Of a DNA stretch of 64,000 nucleotides, positions 1 through 8,193 are shown in pieces. The notes beneath the pieces are model-generated. The model did no database searches, had not been told where the DNA came from, and worked only from the letters and a program-made list of their open reading frames with translations. The DNA comes from Olsenella sp. KGMB02461 (GTDB lineage: Bacteria; Actinomycetota; Coriobacteriia; Coriobacteriales; Atopobiaceae). The number at the start of each line of letters is the position of its first letter. The first letter of the stretch is position 1. The position numbers were made by a program, and so were the translations under genes. The DNA lies in NCBI RefSeq assembly GCF_012584445.1, contig NZ_JABAHI010000008.1, positions 1,054,001 to 1,118,000 of the forward strand. The letters are read 5' to 3'.

Positions 1-1031
1 CCAGTCATGAGCATGCGCAGGTCGGGCAGGTCGTAGCGCAGGGCGGCGATGCGCTCGGCGCCCATGCCAAAGGCAAAGCCGCTGTAGCGCTCCGGGTCGA
101 TGCCGGCGTAGCCAAAGACGTTGGGGTCTACCAGGCCGCACCCCAGGATCTCGATCCAGCCGGTGTGGTTGCAAAAACGACAGCCGGACCCGCCGCACAC
201 CCCGCAGGACACGTCCAGCTCGCAGCTGGGCTCGGTGAAGGGGAAGAAGTGGGGGCGATAGCGGGTGGCGCGATGGGGCCCGAAGAGCTCCTTGGCCATG
301 TGGTCCAGCGTGCCCTTGAGGTCGCCAAAGGTGATGCCCTCGTCTACCACCAGGCCCTCGATCTGGGTGAACTGGGGCAGGTGGTTGGCGTCGGCGGTGT
401 CGGGCCTAAAGACGCGGCCGGGCGACAGCATGTAGATGGGAGGCTTTTGTGCCTCCATGGTGCGCATCTGCACCGGGGAGGTCTGGGTGCGCAGCAGCAC
501 GTCGGAGACCAGCGAGCCAGCCGAGGGATTGAGCGGGTCTTCCACATAGAAGGTGTCGCGTGGCGAGCGCGAAGGGTGGTCTGCAGGGGCATTGAGCGAC
601 GTGAAGTTGTAGTACTCGGTCTCCACGTAGGGGCCGGACTCGATGGAGTAGCCCAAGCCGATGAAGATGTCCTGGATCTCGTCCACGATCTGCGAGATCA
701 GGTGCTGGGTGCCCACATGGGGCCTGCGACCCGGCAGCGTCACGTCCACCGAGGACGCCTCGATGCGCGCCGCCAGCTCCGCCGCTTCCAGTTGGGCCTT
801 GCGCTCTGCCAGCACGGCCTCCACCTGGCGGCGCACCTCGTTGGCCAGCTTGCCCACCTGGGGGCGCTCCTCCGGCGTGAGGCTCCCCATAGAGCGCAGC
901 ACGGCTGTGAGCTGGCCTTTCTTGCCGGTTACCGCCACGCGCACGGCATCCAGCGCCTCCAAGCTCTGCGCCTGCTCGATGCGCTCGCGGGCGCTGGCAG
1001 CAATGCCTTCGAGCTCGTCGATCATCGACAT
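1..1031 (-). CDS. pheS: phenylalanine--tRNA ligase alpha subunit, 3' end cut by window edge
   Basis: Catalytic subunit that charges tRNA-Phe with phenylalanine in the cytoplasm as an alpha2-beta2 enzyme. The frame reads from the window edge and has the family order: an N-terminal helical arm, then the class II synthetase core. A four-cysteine patch (CGVCGGSGCRFC) is followed by the conserved GWIEILGCG, and the last readable part is the motif 3 region GMGAERIAALRYDLPD. I take the ATG at 1029-1031 because GGGAGA lies 7 nt upstream on that strand; an in-frame ATG 6 nt further in is possible. The C-terminus lies left of the window, where pheT would be expected. The gene is preceded by a T-box leader, so it is probably controlled by uncharged tRNA-Phe. 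Confidence 0.96.
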   Translation of the reverse strand, partial: MSMIDELEGIAASARERIEQAQSLEALDAVRVAVTGKKGQLTAVLRSMGSLTPEERPQVGKLANEVRRQVEAVLAERKAQLEAAELAARIEASSVDVTLPGRRPHVGTQHLISQIVDEIQDIFIGLGYSIESGPYVETEYYNFTSLNAPADHPSRSPRDTFYVEDPLNPSAGSLVSDVLLRTQTSPVQMRTMEAQKPPIYMLSPGRVFRPDTADANHLPQFTQIEGLVVDEGITFGDLKGTLDHMAKELFGPHRATRYRPHFFPFTEPSCELDVSCGVCGGSGCRFCNHTGWIEILGCGLVDPNVFGYAGIDPERYSGFAFGMGAERIAALRYDLPDLRMLMT

Positions 1032-1127
1032 CGATCAATCTCCCTTCTTCAAGAGCCGCTCCCCTGGCGGAGGGCGGGTCTTCTCGGCAGCTTTGGGCCG
1101 CCTTGCCATAAAGGCCACCGAGACAAC

Positions 1128-1166
1128 AAAAAACCGCCCCTGGCCTGTAATGTGAGCCAAGGACGG
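1128..1166 (-). terminator. T-box-controlled terminator
   Basis: Minus-strand stem of about 11 bp (CCGTCCTTGGC pairing with the GCCAGGGGCGG side, with G-U pairs) followed by six T residues. It lies about 100 nt before the pheS start and directly after the T-box sequence. Confidence 0.85.
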
Positions 1167-1445
1167 ACGAATCCGCGGTACCACCTTGATTGACGCTGGG
1201 TGCAAGAGTCCCGAGCGACCACTCGTTGTGCCCGTCCCGTGGGCCAGACGGCTCGCCTACTGGGCAAAGATGCCGAGAAACCCTTGAGCATCCCTGCCGT
1301 TAAGCTCGCAGCTGGTAGAGTGAACGCCGCAACCCGTCGACCCCTGAGGTCTTCCAGCCTAGGACCCCTTCTCTGGTGAGGGCGACACGCAGGGTCGCAA
1401 CCCTCTCCGTCATCGCTTAGCAGCCTATGGTAGCACAGCTTGAGG
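1128..1445 (-). promoter_or_regulatory. T-box leader of pheS
   Basis: On the minus strand the T-box sequence AAGGTGGTACCGCGGA lies at 1187-1172, just before a terminator hairpin, which is the classical antiterminator/terminator arrangement. About 250 nt of structured leader precede it. A TTC triplet (complement of 1322-1324) on the 3' side of the presumed stem I is a plausible phenylalanine specifier. Uncharged tRNA-Phe would allow read-through into pheS. The leader also contains one full copy of the TGCCGAGAAACCC motif at 1271-1283. Confidence 0.9.
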
Positions 1446-1461
1446 CCCACAGGCGGTTGGC

Positions 1462-2220
1462 CTAGTCTTCTCGGGGCACGCAGATGAGCTGCACGCCGGC
1501 GCCCTGGACGGCCTGGGCGATGTGGGGGTCCAAGCCGTCGTCGGTCACTACGCAGGCGATCTTTCCGGAAAGGCGCATGGGCACGACGCCGTGGCGCAAG
1601 AACTTGTCGGACTCGGTGAGCACGATCACCTGCTGTGCCTGAGCCGCCATGTCGAGCACCGCCTGGGCGCGCATCTGGTCGCTGTTGGTGAAGCCTTGGT
1701 TAGGCATGTAGCCGTCCACGCCTATGAAGAGCCGGTCCACGCAAAAGTTCTTGGCGCTCTGGGCCACCATGGGCCCCACGTTCACCTGGGCGTCGTTTTG
1801 GTAGGTGCCCCCTAAAAGGATGGTTTTCGCACCCGGCTCGCGGCGCACGTAGCCCGCGATGAACGCCGAGTTGGTGACCATGGTGACGCCCATAGAAGCG
1901 CTGGCGAGCTCCTGGGCCAGCAGGGCGCAGCAGGACCCGGACTCCACCATCACCGTCTCGCCCGAGGCCACAAGGCCTGCCGCTGCTGCGGCGATGGAGC
2001 GCTTGGTCTCATAGTGATAGGCTAGCCGGCCGTTGATGTCGTTGGGGTTGCCCAAGGCAGCATAGCCGTGCTCGCGCCTGATGACGTCGCGGGACTCCAG
2101 ATCGTCCAGATCCTTGCGCATGGTGACCGAGGAGACCCCCAACTCTCGGGCCAGCTGAGCCACCTCAAGGCGCTCATGCTCTGTGAGCAGTTCTAATATA
2201 CGAGCGTCGCGCTTGCCCAT
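1462..2220 (-). CDS. DeoR/GlpR-family transcriptional regulator
   Basis: A 252-aa DNA-binding regulator. Residues about 4-57 form the DeoR winged helix (LAREL..SSVTMRKDLDDLE), followed by the phosphosugar-sensing domain (about 75-235) with the typical ESGSCCALLAQEL and LLGGTYQ segments. Family members repress sugar operons and are released by a sugar phosphate; the ligand here is unknown. The start ATG at 2218-2220 is preceded by AAGGAG. It is divergent from the first GntR gene and shares a 161-bp intergenic region holding two inverted repeats. No sugar genes lie beside it on the same strand, so its target may be the neighbouring glycyl radical locus or lie elsewhere. Confidence 0.9.
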   Translation of the reverse strand: MGKRDARILELLTEHERLEVAQLARELGVSSVTMRKDLDDLESRDVIRREHGYAALGNPNDINGRLAYHYETKRSIAAAAAGLVASGETVMVESGSCCALLAQELASASMGVTMVTNSAFIAGYVRREPGAKTILLGGTYQNDAQVNVGPMVAQSAKNFCVDRLFIGVDGYMPNQGFTNSDQMRAQAVLDMAAQAQQVIVLTESDKFLRHGVVPMRLSGKIACVVTDDGLDPHIAQAVQGAGVQLICVPRED

Positions 2221-2300
2221 GTTTCTCCTTAGGCCTAATCGTAGTTATATGCTCAGTATACAGGTTTCGTTTTTACGTGCTTAGGCTTTCATATGAACCC

Positions 2301-2322
2301 GTTCAAGGAACCTGCCTTGAAC
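2301..2322. promoter_or_regulatory. inverted repeat, candidate operator
   Basis: Perfect 8-bp arms GTTCAAGG and CCTTGAAC separated by 6 nt, between the divergent DeoR and GntR genes. Candidate binding site for one of the two; which one cannot be told from sequence. Confidence 0.55.
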
Positions 2323-2346
2323 CTTGTGCAATCGCTGCAAAACTAG

Positions 2347-2369
2347 CTGACAGAACAGTTTTCTTTCAG
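2347..2369. promoter_or_regulatory. second inverted repeat before the GntR gene
   Basis: Arms CTGACAGAA and TTCTTTCAG (one mismatch) around a 5-nt spacer, ending 12 nt before the GntR start codon. This is a position suited to autoregulation. Confidence 0.4.
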
Positions 2370-2381
2370 TAAAGTTGTGGC

Positions 2382-3158
2382 ATGAAATCGATAGAGTACA
2401 TCAAACATCATTTTGACTTCGAGAGTCCTCAGCCGCCGGGCACGCAACTGGCCGTGGTGGTGGTCGAGACCATCAAGGCTGGTGTGTTAGCACCCGGCGA
2501 CCCCCTCCCCACCGAGCGGGAGTTCTGCGACGCCCTGTTGCTGCCGCGCTCTGCCGTGCGCGAAGCCATGGAAATCCTGCGCACCTCCGGCGAGATCACC
2601 CGGATGGCAGGGCTGGGAACCTTTGTGGCCCCCTCGTTCATGCGCCGACAGCTGGACTCCGTCTACGACTTCACGCGCTCCGTGAAGGCCGAGGGCATGG
2701 AGCCTTCCACAAAGGTGCTGTTGTTTCAGCGCACCTACCCTGCAGGCTTCTCTTCTCGCACCCTGGACTTGCCCTTGGATGAGCCCTCGATTTTCAGGAT
2801 AGAGCGCCTGCGCTATGCCGACGGCGTGCCCATGTCGCTGGAGATAGAGCATATCCCCTGTTTGCGCTTCCCCGACCTCGCCCAGGCCGATGTGTCAGGC
2901 TCCCTCTATGAGATGCTCGCGCACAAATACGGCGTCCAGATTGGCGACGCCGACGAGTACTACCAGGCCATTCTTTTGGGAAAGCGCGAGGCTAAGCTGC
3001 TGGACCGCCAGTATAGGAGCCCTGCGTTCCGCATTGTGCGCGTGGTGCGCGACACCTCTGGCCAGGTATTCAACATCACCGAGGCCTTTGTCCCCGGCGA
3101 CCACACCCGGCTTGGCGTGCACCTCGAAGGGCGCACACCCCCCCCGAACTTCGACTGA
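2382..3158 (+). CDS. GntR/HutC-family regulator with UTRA domain (1)
   Basis: A 258-aa regulator. The GntR winged helix covers about residues 20-85 (PLPTEREFCDALLLPRSAVREAMEIL, then the wing GLGTFVAP). The UTRA ligand domain covers about 100-245 (FRIERLRYADGVPMSLEIEHIP). UTRA regulators usually bind a phosphorylated sugar or a carboxylate and release an operator near their own operon. It is closely related to the next gene, sharing the order VYDF/LYDF, RIERLR, SLE and LLGKREA. No strong ribosome binding site precedes the ATG at 2382. Context suggests control of the glycyl radical enzyme/activase pair downstream. Confidence 0.9.
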   Translation: MKSIEYIKHHFDFESPQPPGTQLAVVVVETIKAGVLAPGDPLPTEREFCDALLLPRSAVREAMEILRTSGEITRMAGLGTFVAPSFMRRQLDSVYDFTRSVKAEGMEPSTKVLLFQRTYPAGFSSRTLDLPLDEPSIFRIERLRYADGVPMSLEIEHIPCLRFPDLAQADVSGSLYEMLAHKYGVQIGDADEYYQAILLGKREAKLLDRQYRSPAFRIVRVVRDTSGQVFNITEAFVPGDHTRLGVHLEGRTPPPNFD

Positions 3159-3239
3159 GCCCTAGCCTGGCAAGCTGAGCCAACCTCTCACAAGCCTTTG
3201 GCGCACCATAAACCTCTCGCCGGATATACGGGCACCTGT

Positions 3240-3260
3240 CTATATATATGTTATATATAG
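3240..3260. promoter_or_regulatory. AT palindrome touching the start of the second GntR gene
   Basis: CTATATATA and TATATATAG are perfect 9-bp arms around TGT, ending 3 nt before the ATG. It could be both a -10-like element for a nearly leaderless transcript and an autoregulatory operator. No clear Shine-Dalgarno fits between it and the ATG. Confidence 0.5.
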
Positions 3261-3263
3261 GGC

Positions 3264-4043
3264 ATGGACACGCTTGCCTCGATCGCCCGCGAGCTTTCTC
3301 GCGCTGGCGCTCGCCCCAACTCCTCGCATATTGCCGCCGCCCTGCGCGATCTCATCCACCGGGGGCTCTTGGCGGCCGACGACCCCCTGCCCTCCGAGCA
3401 CGACCTATGCCGTGCTCTAGGCGTGGGCCGATCCACCGTACGCGCCGCACTGGCATCCCTGGTGGACGAAGGCCTGGTAGTGCGCAAATCTGGCAGCGGC
3501 ACCTTTGTGGCCCCCGCCACCATGCGCCGCTCCCTAAACAGCCTCTACGACTTTTCTGGCGAAGTGGAAAAGGCTGGCATGATCCCCGCCAGCCAGGTGC
3601 TGTCCTTCGAGTGCGTGCGGCCGCCCAGCGGGGTGGCTCGGGCCTTGCAGCTTCCTACTACCGAGAAACCCACCTACCGCATTGAGCGCCTTCGCCTGGC
3701 CGATGACATCATGATGTCTCTGGAAACCAGCTATCTGCCCTGCGAGCTCTTCCCAGGCCTCACGCGCGGGCAAGTGGCCGGATCGCTCTACCGCGCGCTT
3801 CAGAAAGGCTGGGGCGTCGAAGCTGCTTCGGCTCAAGAGGTCTACGAGAGCGTGCTTTTAGGCAAACGCGAGGCGGCTCTATTGGGAAGGCCTGCCCGCA
3901 GCGCCGCTTTCAAGGTCACCCGCACTGCCTTTGACAAGCTGGCGCACCCCTTTGAGGTAAGCCAGGTTATCGCGCCGGGCGACCACACCCGCTATGCCGC
4001 CGAACTCAAGCCGGCTCACACCCAGTGGGGACCCCTGCAGTAG
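3264..4043 (+). CDS. GntR/HutC-family regulator with UTRA domain (2)
   Basis: A 259-aa paralogue of the preceding gene, 105 bp downstream on the same strand. The winged helix (DPLPSEHDLCRALGVGRSTVRAAL, wing GSGTFVAP) is followed by a UTRA domain (YRIERLRLADDIMMSLETSYLP, LLGKREAALLGRP). The two proteins align through their whole length, so a tandem duplication followed by divergence is likely. It ends 13 bp before the stop codon of the convergent activase gene. The UTRA ligand is unknown. An AT palindrome abuts the start codon. Whether the two regulators respond to different ligands or form heterodimers cannot be judged from sequence. Confidence 0.9.
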   Translation: MDTLASIARELSRAGARPNSSHIAAALRDLIHRGLLAADDPLPSEHDLCRALGVGRSTVRAALASLVDEGLVVRKSGSGTFVAPATMRRSLNSLYDFSGEVEKAGMIPASQVLSFECVRPPSGVARALQLPTTEKPTYRIERLRLADDIMMSLETSYLPCELFPGLTRGQVAGSLYRALQKGWGVEAASAQEVYESVLLGKREAALLGRPARSAAFKVTRTAFDKLAHPFEVSQVIAPGDHTRYAAELKPAHTQWGPLQ

Positions 4044-4056
4044 GGCAAATTCGTCT

Positions 4057-5124
4057 TTACACGAAGGCATCCACGCCCCGCTCCCTCAGCGCCTCTGCCA
4101 GCGGCTCAACATCCTGTGCGCTCAACTGCGCAACGCCTTCCATCCCGTACTCCCGGCCCAAAAGCTTGTATTTGTTTTCTCCAAACTGGTGGAAAGGCAG
4201 CAATTGGAGGCGAGGCTTCTCGGCAGCTTTGCCCCCATGGGCGCCGGAGCATCCCGCAGCCTGCCAGGCGTCGAGGATGTGGGCAGCCAGGCCGTCGGCG
4301 GTGGCAGCTACTGCACTGGCCGAGAGCGACGGGTCGATGTTGAATCCCGGGATCACCGGCGTGCGGCAGAGCACCTGGGCGCCAGAGGCAAACGCGCGGC
4401 GCAGATTGTCCTTGATGCGCGCGAGATCCACGCTGGCGCCTGCCTTGTGCGCCGCATCATCCCAGTGCTTCACATCGAAGAGCAGGATATCCATGGCGTC
4501 CAGCACCTGCTCGAAGACCTCCGGCGCGGCATGGCCAGTGGTCTCCAGGGCACAGGAGATGCCCTGGGCATGCAGCCGATCTGCCGCTTGGCGCACAAAG
4601 TCGGGCCACAGGAGCGCCTCGCCTCCCGAGAAGGTCACCCCTCCGCCCGACTGTTCATAGAAGGGCTTGTCTTGAAGGCATTGGGCCACCACCTCGTCTA
4701 CCGACTTCTCGGCCCCCACCAGGCTCATAGCTCCCCACACGCAGGCGCCAGCCACCTGGGGCTGGCGCTTCTCGGCAGCTAAGGCGGCGTGATCCACAGA
4801 CACCTGGGGCAGCCCGTCCTCATCAAAGGCCAAAGTCACTGCCCGGCTTGCTGCGGCGCAGCAGCCGCAGCCTCTGCAGGAGCGGCCGTCCCACTCTAGC
4901 TGGGAGTAGGCCAGCTGGCTTTCGGGGTTGGCGCACCAGGCGCATCGCAGCGGGCAGCCCTTGAGAAAGACCACTGTGCGAATGCCGGGGCCATCGTCCA
5001 AGCTGAACTTTTGAACGTTAAACACCGGGGCTTTGAGCGGAAGCTCTCTTTGGGACGCGCTGCCTCTGCGGGCAGGCGACAATGACTCGATAGAGCAATG
5101 CTTCGTACCGGGATGAGGCTGCAT
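4057..5124 (-). CDS. glycyl radical enzyme activating enzyme (radical SAM)
   Basis: A 355-aa radical SAM enzyme that would install the glycyl radical on the divergent enzyme. It begins with the activase signature SLDDGPGIRT and the cluster motif CPLRCAWC (Cys57, Cys61, Cys64; CX3CX2C). A ferredoxin-like insert (CRGCGCC) has fewer cysteines than a full two-cluster insert. Later come GGVTFSGGE and the family ending LLPFHQFGENKY. I place the start at the ATG of 5122-5124, preceded by GGAGG; a longer frame reaches into the divergent gene and is unlikely. An extra stretch of about 20 residues just before LLPFHQ contains an in-frame copy of the window-wide motif (encoding AAEKP). The activase/enzyme pairing is secure; the substrate is not known. 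Confidence 0.92.
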   Translation of the reverse strand: MQPHPGTKHCSIESLSPARRGSASQRELPLKAPVFNVQKFSLDDGPGIRTVVFLKGCPLRCAWCANPESQLAYSQLEWDGRSCRGCGCCAAASRAVTLAFDEDGLPQVSVDHAALAAEKRQPQVAGACVWGAMSLVGAEKSVDEVVAQCLQDKPFYEQSGGGVTFSGGEALLWPDFVRQAADRLHAQGISCALETTGHAAPEVFEQVLDAMDILLFDVKHWDDAAHKAGASVDLARIKDNLRRAFASGAQVLCRTPVIPGFNIDPSLSASAVAATADGLAAHILDAWQAAGCSGAHGGKAAEKPRLQLLPFHQFGENKYKLLGREYGMEGVAQLSAQDVEPLAEALRERGVDAFV

Positions 5125-5138
5125 GGGTCCTCCATATT

Positions 5139-5156
5139 TACTTACGTTCGAAAGTA
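5139..5156. promoter_or_regulatory. near-palindrome between activase and glycyl radical enzyme
   Basis: TACTTACG TT CGAAAGTA is an 18-bp palindrome with one mismatched pair in the shared promoter region. Candidate operator for one of the GntR regulators next door. Confidence 0.45.
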
Positions 5157-5242
5157 ATTCTTGTTTCGTCTGTGAGTTTAGACTAGACTTCGGGTTGTAG
5201 CAAGCGCTCGCGCCCTTCAGGCCCCATTCACAGGAGGAACTC

Positions 5243-7681
5243 ATGGCTTCTGCCGCATCCCAGCTTTTGGCACACTTTGGCTCGCTGACCCCTCGTATGG
5301 CGCAGTTTCGCGAGGAGGTCCTGGCCGAGCGCCCCTATGTGGACGGCGAGCGCGCCATCCTGTGCACTCAGGCTTACGAGGCCCACAAAAGCCAGCCGGC
5401 GGCCATGAAACGCGCCTACATGCTCGCGCACATCCTGGACCATATGAGCATTTATATTGAGCCGCAAAGCCTTTTATGCGGCAACCAAGCCACTAAGAAC
5501 TGCAATGCGCCGGTGTTCCCTGAGTACACCTTGGAATTCGTGCTCAACGAGCTAGATCTCTTCGAGAAGCGCGACGGCGACGTCTTCTATATCACTCAGG
5601 AAACCAAAGAGCAGATCCGCTCCATCGCCCCCTTCTGGGAGGACAACAACCTGCGCGCCCGCGGCGAGGCCCTGCTGCCCCAGGAGGTTTCTGTATTCAT
5701 GGAAACCGGCCTCTTTGGCATGGAGGGCAAGCTCAACGCCGGCGACGCCCACCTGGCCGTGAACCACCGCCGCGTGCTCTCCTGTGGCCTGCGCTCCTAC
5801 GAGGAGCGCGCCCGCACCCTAAGCGCGCAGCTCGACCTCACCGACCCGGCTTCCATCGACAAGCGCGTCTTTTACAACGCCGTACTCGAGGTCATCGCCG
5901 CAGTGAGGCGTTTCTCGGCACGCTATGCCCAGCTGGCCCGCACCCAGGCCGCTGCCGAGAAGGACCCCCGCCGCGCAGCCGAGCTCCTCGAGATGGCCTG
6001 CATCTGCGACAAAGTGCCCTACGAGCCGGCCCAGACCTTCCGCGAGGCGGTGCAGGCGGTGTGGTTCTTGCAGGTGGTGCTGCAGATCGAGTCCAACGGC
6101 CACTCGCTGTCCTACGGGCGCATGGACCAGTATCTGTTCCCCTACTATGAAGCCGATCTGGCGGCCGGGCGCATCACCCAGGACGAGGCGGCCGAGCTTC
6201 TCTGCAACCTCTGGATAAAATCGCTCACCGTCAACAAGATTCGCAGCCAAGCGCACACGCTCTCCTCGGCAGGCTCGCCTATGTACCAAAACGTCACCAT
6301 CGGCGGCCAGCGCCTGGCAGACGGCGAGCCGCAGGATGCGGTGAACCCGCTGTCCTGGCTCATCCTGCGTTCTGTGGCCCAGACGCGCCTCACCCAGCCC
6401 AACCTCACCGTGCGCTATCACGCAGGCATCGACCCCGACTTCCTGGATGAGTGCATCGAGGTCATGCGCCTGGGCTTTGGCATGCCGGCCATGAACAACG
6501 ACGAAGTCATCATTCCCAGCTTCATCGACTGGGGCGTCTCGCGCGAGGATGCCTACGATTACTCCGCCATCGGCTGCGTCGAGACCGCCGTGCCCGGCAA
6601 GTGGGGCTACCGCTGCACAGGCATGAGCTATCTCAACTTCCCGCGCCTGCTTTTGTGCTGCATGAACGGCGGCGTGGATCTCACCTCTGGCCGCCGCTTC
6701 ACCAAGGATTACGGCCGCTTCACCCAGATGACCAGCTACGAGGAGCTTTTGGGTGCCTGGGACAAGACCATCCGCGAGATGTGCCGCTACTCCGTCATTG
6801 TGGAGAACGCCATCGACCTGGCCAGCGAGCGCGACGTGCCCGACATCCTGTGCTCCGCCCTCACCGACGACTGCATTGGCCGCGGCAAGACCATCAAGGA
6901 AGGCGGCGCCGTCTACGACTTCATCAGCGGCCTGCAGGTAGGCATCGCCAACATGGCCGACTCTTTGGCTGCCATGAAGAAGCTGGTCTTTGAAGAGGGG
7001 CGCATCACCCCGCAGCAGCTTTGGGACGCCATCTTGGATGACTTCCAAAGCCCTGAGAGCCAGCGCATCCAGGCGATGCTTGAGAATTGCGCCCCCAAGT
7101 ACGGCAACGATGACGACTACGTGGACCAGCTGGTGGTGCAGGCCTACGACTCCTACATCGACGAGGTGGCCAAATACCCCAGCACCCGCTACGGCCGAGG
7201 CCCCATCGGCGGCATCCGCTACGCCGGCACCAGCTCCATCAGCGCCAACGTGGGCCAGGGCATGGGCACCATGGCCACCCCCGACGGCCGCCACGCCCAC
7301 GAGCCTTTGGCCGAAGGCTGCAGCCCCGCCCACAACCGCGACCTCCACGGCCCCACCGCGGTCTTCAAGTCCATCACCAAGCTGCCCACTCGAAAGATCA
7401 CCGGCGGCGTGCTACTCAACCAGAAGGTGAATCCCTCCACCTTGGAGAAGCCCGAGAACAAGCGTAAGCTCGAAGCCATGATCCAGGCCTACTTCAATGT
7501 GCTCCACGGCTACCATGTGCAGTTCAACGTGGTCTCCCGCGAAACGCTCTTAGACGCCCAGGCCCATCCCGAGAACCACCGCGACCTCATCGTGCGCGTC
7601 GCCGGCTACTCGGCCTTCTTCAACGTGCTCTCCCGCGCCACCCAGGACGACATCATCGCCCGCACCGAGCAGATGCTGTAG
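5243..7681 (+). CDS. glycyl radical enzyme (PFL-like/dehydratase superfamily), substrate unknown
   Basis: An 812-aa anaerobic radical enzyme. The active-site loop is SAIGCVETAVPGKWGYR, giving thiyl Cys445 and Glu447. The glycyl radical site is RVAGYSAFF near the C-terminus (Gly788). A single Cys followed by V-E is typical of the dehydratase/lyase subgroups (glycerol, diol, choline and hydroxyproline enzymes) rather than true pyruvate formate-lyase, which has Cys-Cys. The length matches the uncharacterised PFL-like group with E. coli YbiW. Start ATG has AGGAGG 5 nt upstream. The activase is divergent and two GntR/UTRA regulators lie alongside, so expression is probably substrate-induced. No microcompartment genes are visible. 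Two motif copies (5912, 5954) lie in the coding sequence. Confidence 0.9.
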   Translation: MASAASQLLAHFGSLTPRMAQFREEVLAERPYVDGERAILCTQAYEAHKSQPAAMKRAYMLAHILDHMSIYIEPQSLLCGNQATKNCNAPVFPEYTLEFVLNELDLFEKRDGDVFYITQETKEQIRSIAPFWEDNNLRARGEALLPQEVSVFMETGLFGMEGKLNAGDAHLAVNHRRVLSCGLRSYEERARTLSAQLDLTDPASIDKRVFYNAVLEVIAAVRRFSARYAQLARTQAAAEKDPRRAAELLEMACICDKVPYEPAQTFREAVQAVWFLQVVLQIESNGHSLSYGRMDQYLFPYYEADLAAGRITQDEAAELLCNLWIKSLTVNKIRSQAHTLSSAGSPMYQNVTIGGQRLADGEPQDAVNPLSWLILRSVAQTRLTQPNLTVRYHAGIDPDFLDECIEVMRLGFGMPAMNNDEVIIPSFIDWGVSREDAYDYSAIGCVETAVPGKWGYRCTGMSYLNFPRLLLCCMNGGVDLTSGRRFTKDYGRFTQMTSYEELLGAWDKTIREMCRYSVIVENAIDLASERDVPDILCSALTDDCIGRGKTIKEGGAVYDFISGLQVGIANMADSLAAMKKLVFEEGRITPQQLWDAILDDFQSPESQRIQAMLENCAPKYGNDDDYVDQLVVQAYDSYIDEVAKYPSTRYGRGPIGGIRYAGTSSISANVGQGMGTMATPDGRHAHEPLAEGCSPAHNRDLHGPTAVFKSITKLPTRKITGGVLLNQKVNPSTLEKPENKRKLEAMIQAYFNVLHGYHVQFNVVSRETLLDAQAHPENHRDLIVRVAGYSAFFNVLSRATQDDIIARTEQML

Positions 7682-7742
7682 GGCAGGGATCCCGCAGCGC
7701 ACGGCGTGCAAGCTGCGCAGAGCCACTGGAGGCTCTGCGTCC

Positions 7743-7874
7743 GCCGGAAAGTGCAGCTTTGGAGATGGCCCATCTGCCGGAAAGTGCAGCTTTGGAGATG
7801 GCCCATCTGCCGGAAAGTGCAGCTTTGGAGATCGCCCATCTGCCGGAAAGTGCTGCTTTGGCACGAAGGCCATC
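7743..7874. repeat. 33-bp tandem repeat, four copies
   Basis: Copies begin at 7743, 7776, 7809 and 7842, each opening GCCGGAAAGTGC. The first three are nearly identical (one change in the third) and the fourth is degenerate in its second half. The unit is 11 codons long, so several frames stay open through it, but no start site or codon pattern supports a gene. Copies are directly adjacent with no spacers. Confidence 0.9.
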
Positions 7875-7904
7875 TATCCGGCACCAAAATTGCCAGAACT
7901 CCCC

Positions 7905-7942
7905 TCGAACGAGCAGATTTCAGGGTAAATCTGCTCGTTCGA
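7905..7942. repeat. perfect 16-bp inverted repeat (hairpin)
   Basis: TCGAACGAGCAGATTT and its exact complement are separated by CAGGGT. No T-run follows on either strand, so it is not a standard terminator. Outside it lie CCGGCACC and, further on, GTGCC and TGCCGG, which could extend the structure. The rest of 7943-8193 is AT-rich promoter-like sequence with no other feature that I recognise. Confidence 0.8.
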
Positions 7943-8193
7943 AGCTATTTGTGCCAAATTCTCTGCCGGAAAATCGCTCGTCATGCCAACACGCGCTTCC
8001 ACCAACCTAGGTGGCCTGGACTTCGGATCACTAGCACCTTTTACACAGATTGCAACTCGTTATCTTAAGTTCGTCTGTCCAATTTCTGTCAAGATTCTGT
8101 CAAATTTCATCTTTATTCTAACTTGTTAAGGCGCTTTTATGATGTCCCTATTTTTTAATAGGCACCATACTTACCACGTGATACCTTCCGATC

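Noticed and set aside
4057-5244. Activase start at 5244
   Set aside because: It would overlap the divergent enzyme's start codon and lacks a ribosome binding site; the ATG at 5122-5124 has one and sits before the conserved N-terminus.
5819-7348. Long open frame on the minus strand opposite the glycyl radical enzyme
   Set aside because: Codon-complement shadow: rich in Val, Gly, Ala and His, without a ribosome binding site or recognisable domains, while the plus strand encodes a complete enzyme.
5243-7681. Annotation as pyruvate formate-lyase
   Set aside because: The active site has a single Cys followed by Val-Glu instead of the Cys-Cys pair of true PFL, and the C-terminal and loop context fits the dehydratase-type branch.
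7743-7874. Possible CRISPR array
   Set aside because: Repeats abut directly with no unique spacers, and no cas genes are present.
7706-8068. Open frames through the 33-bp repeats encoding repeated 11-residue peptides
   Set aside because: The unit length is divisible by three, so several frames stay open in both strands. There is no start signal and no downstream protein.
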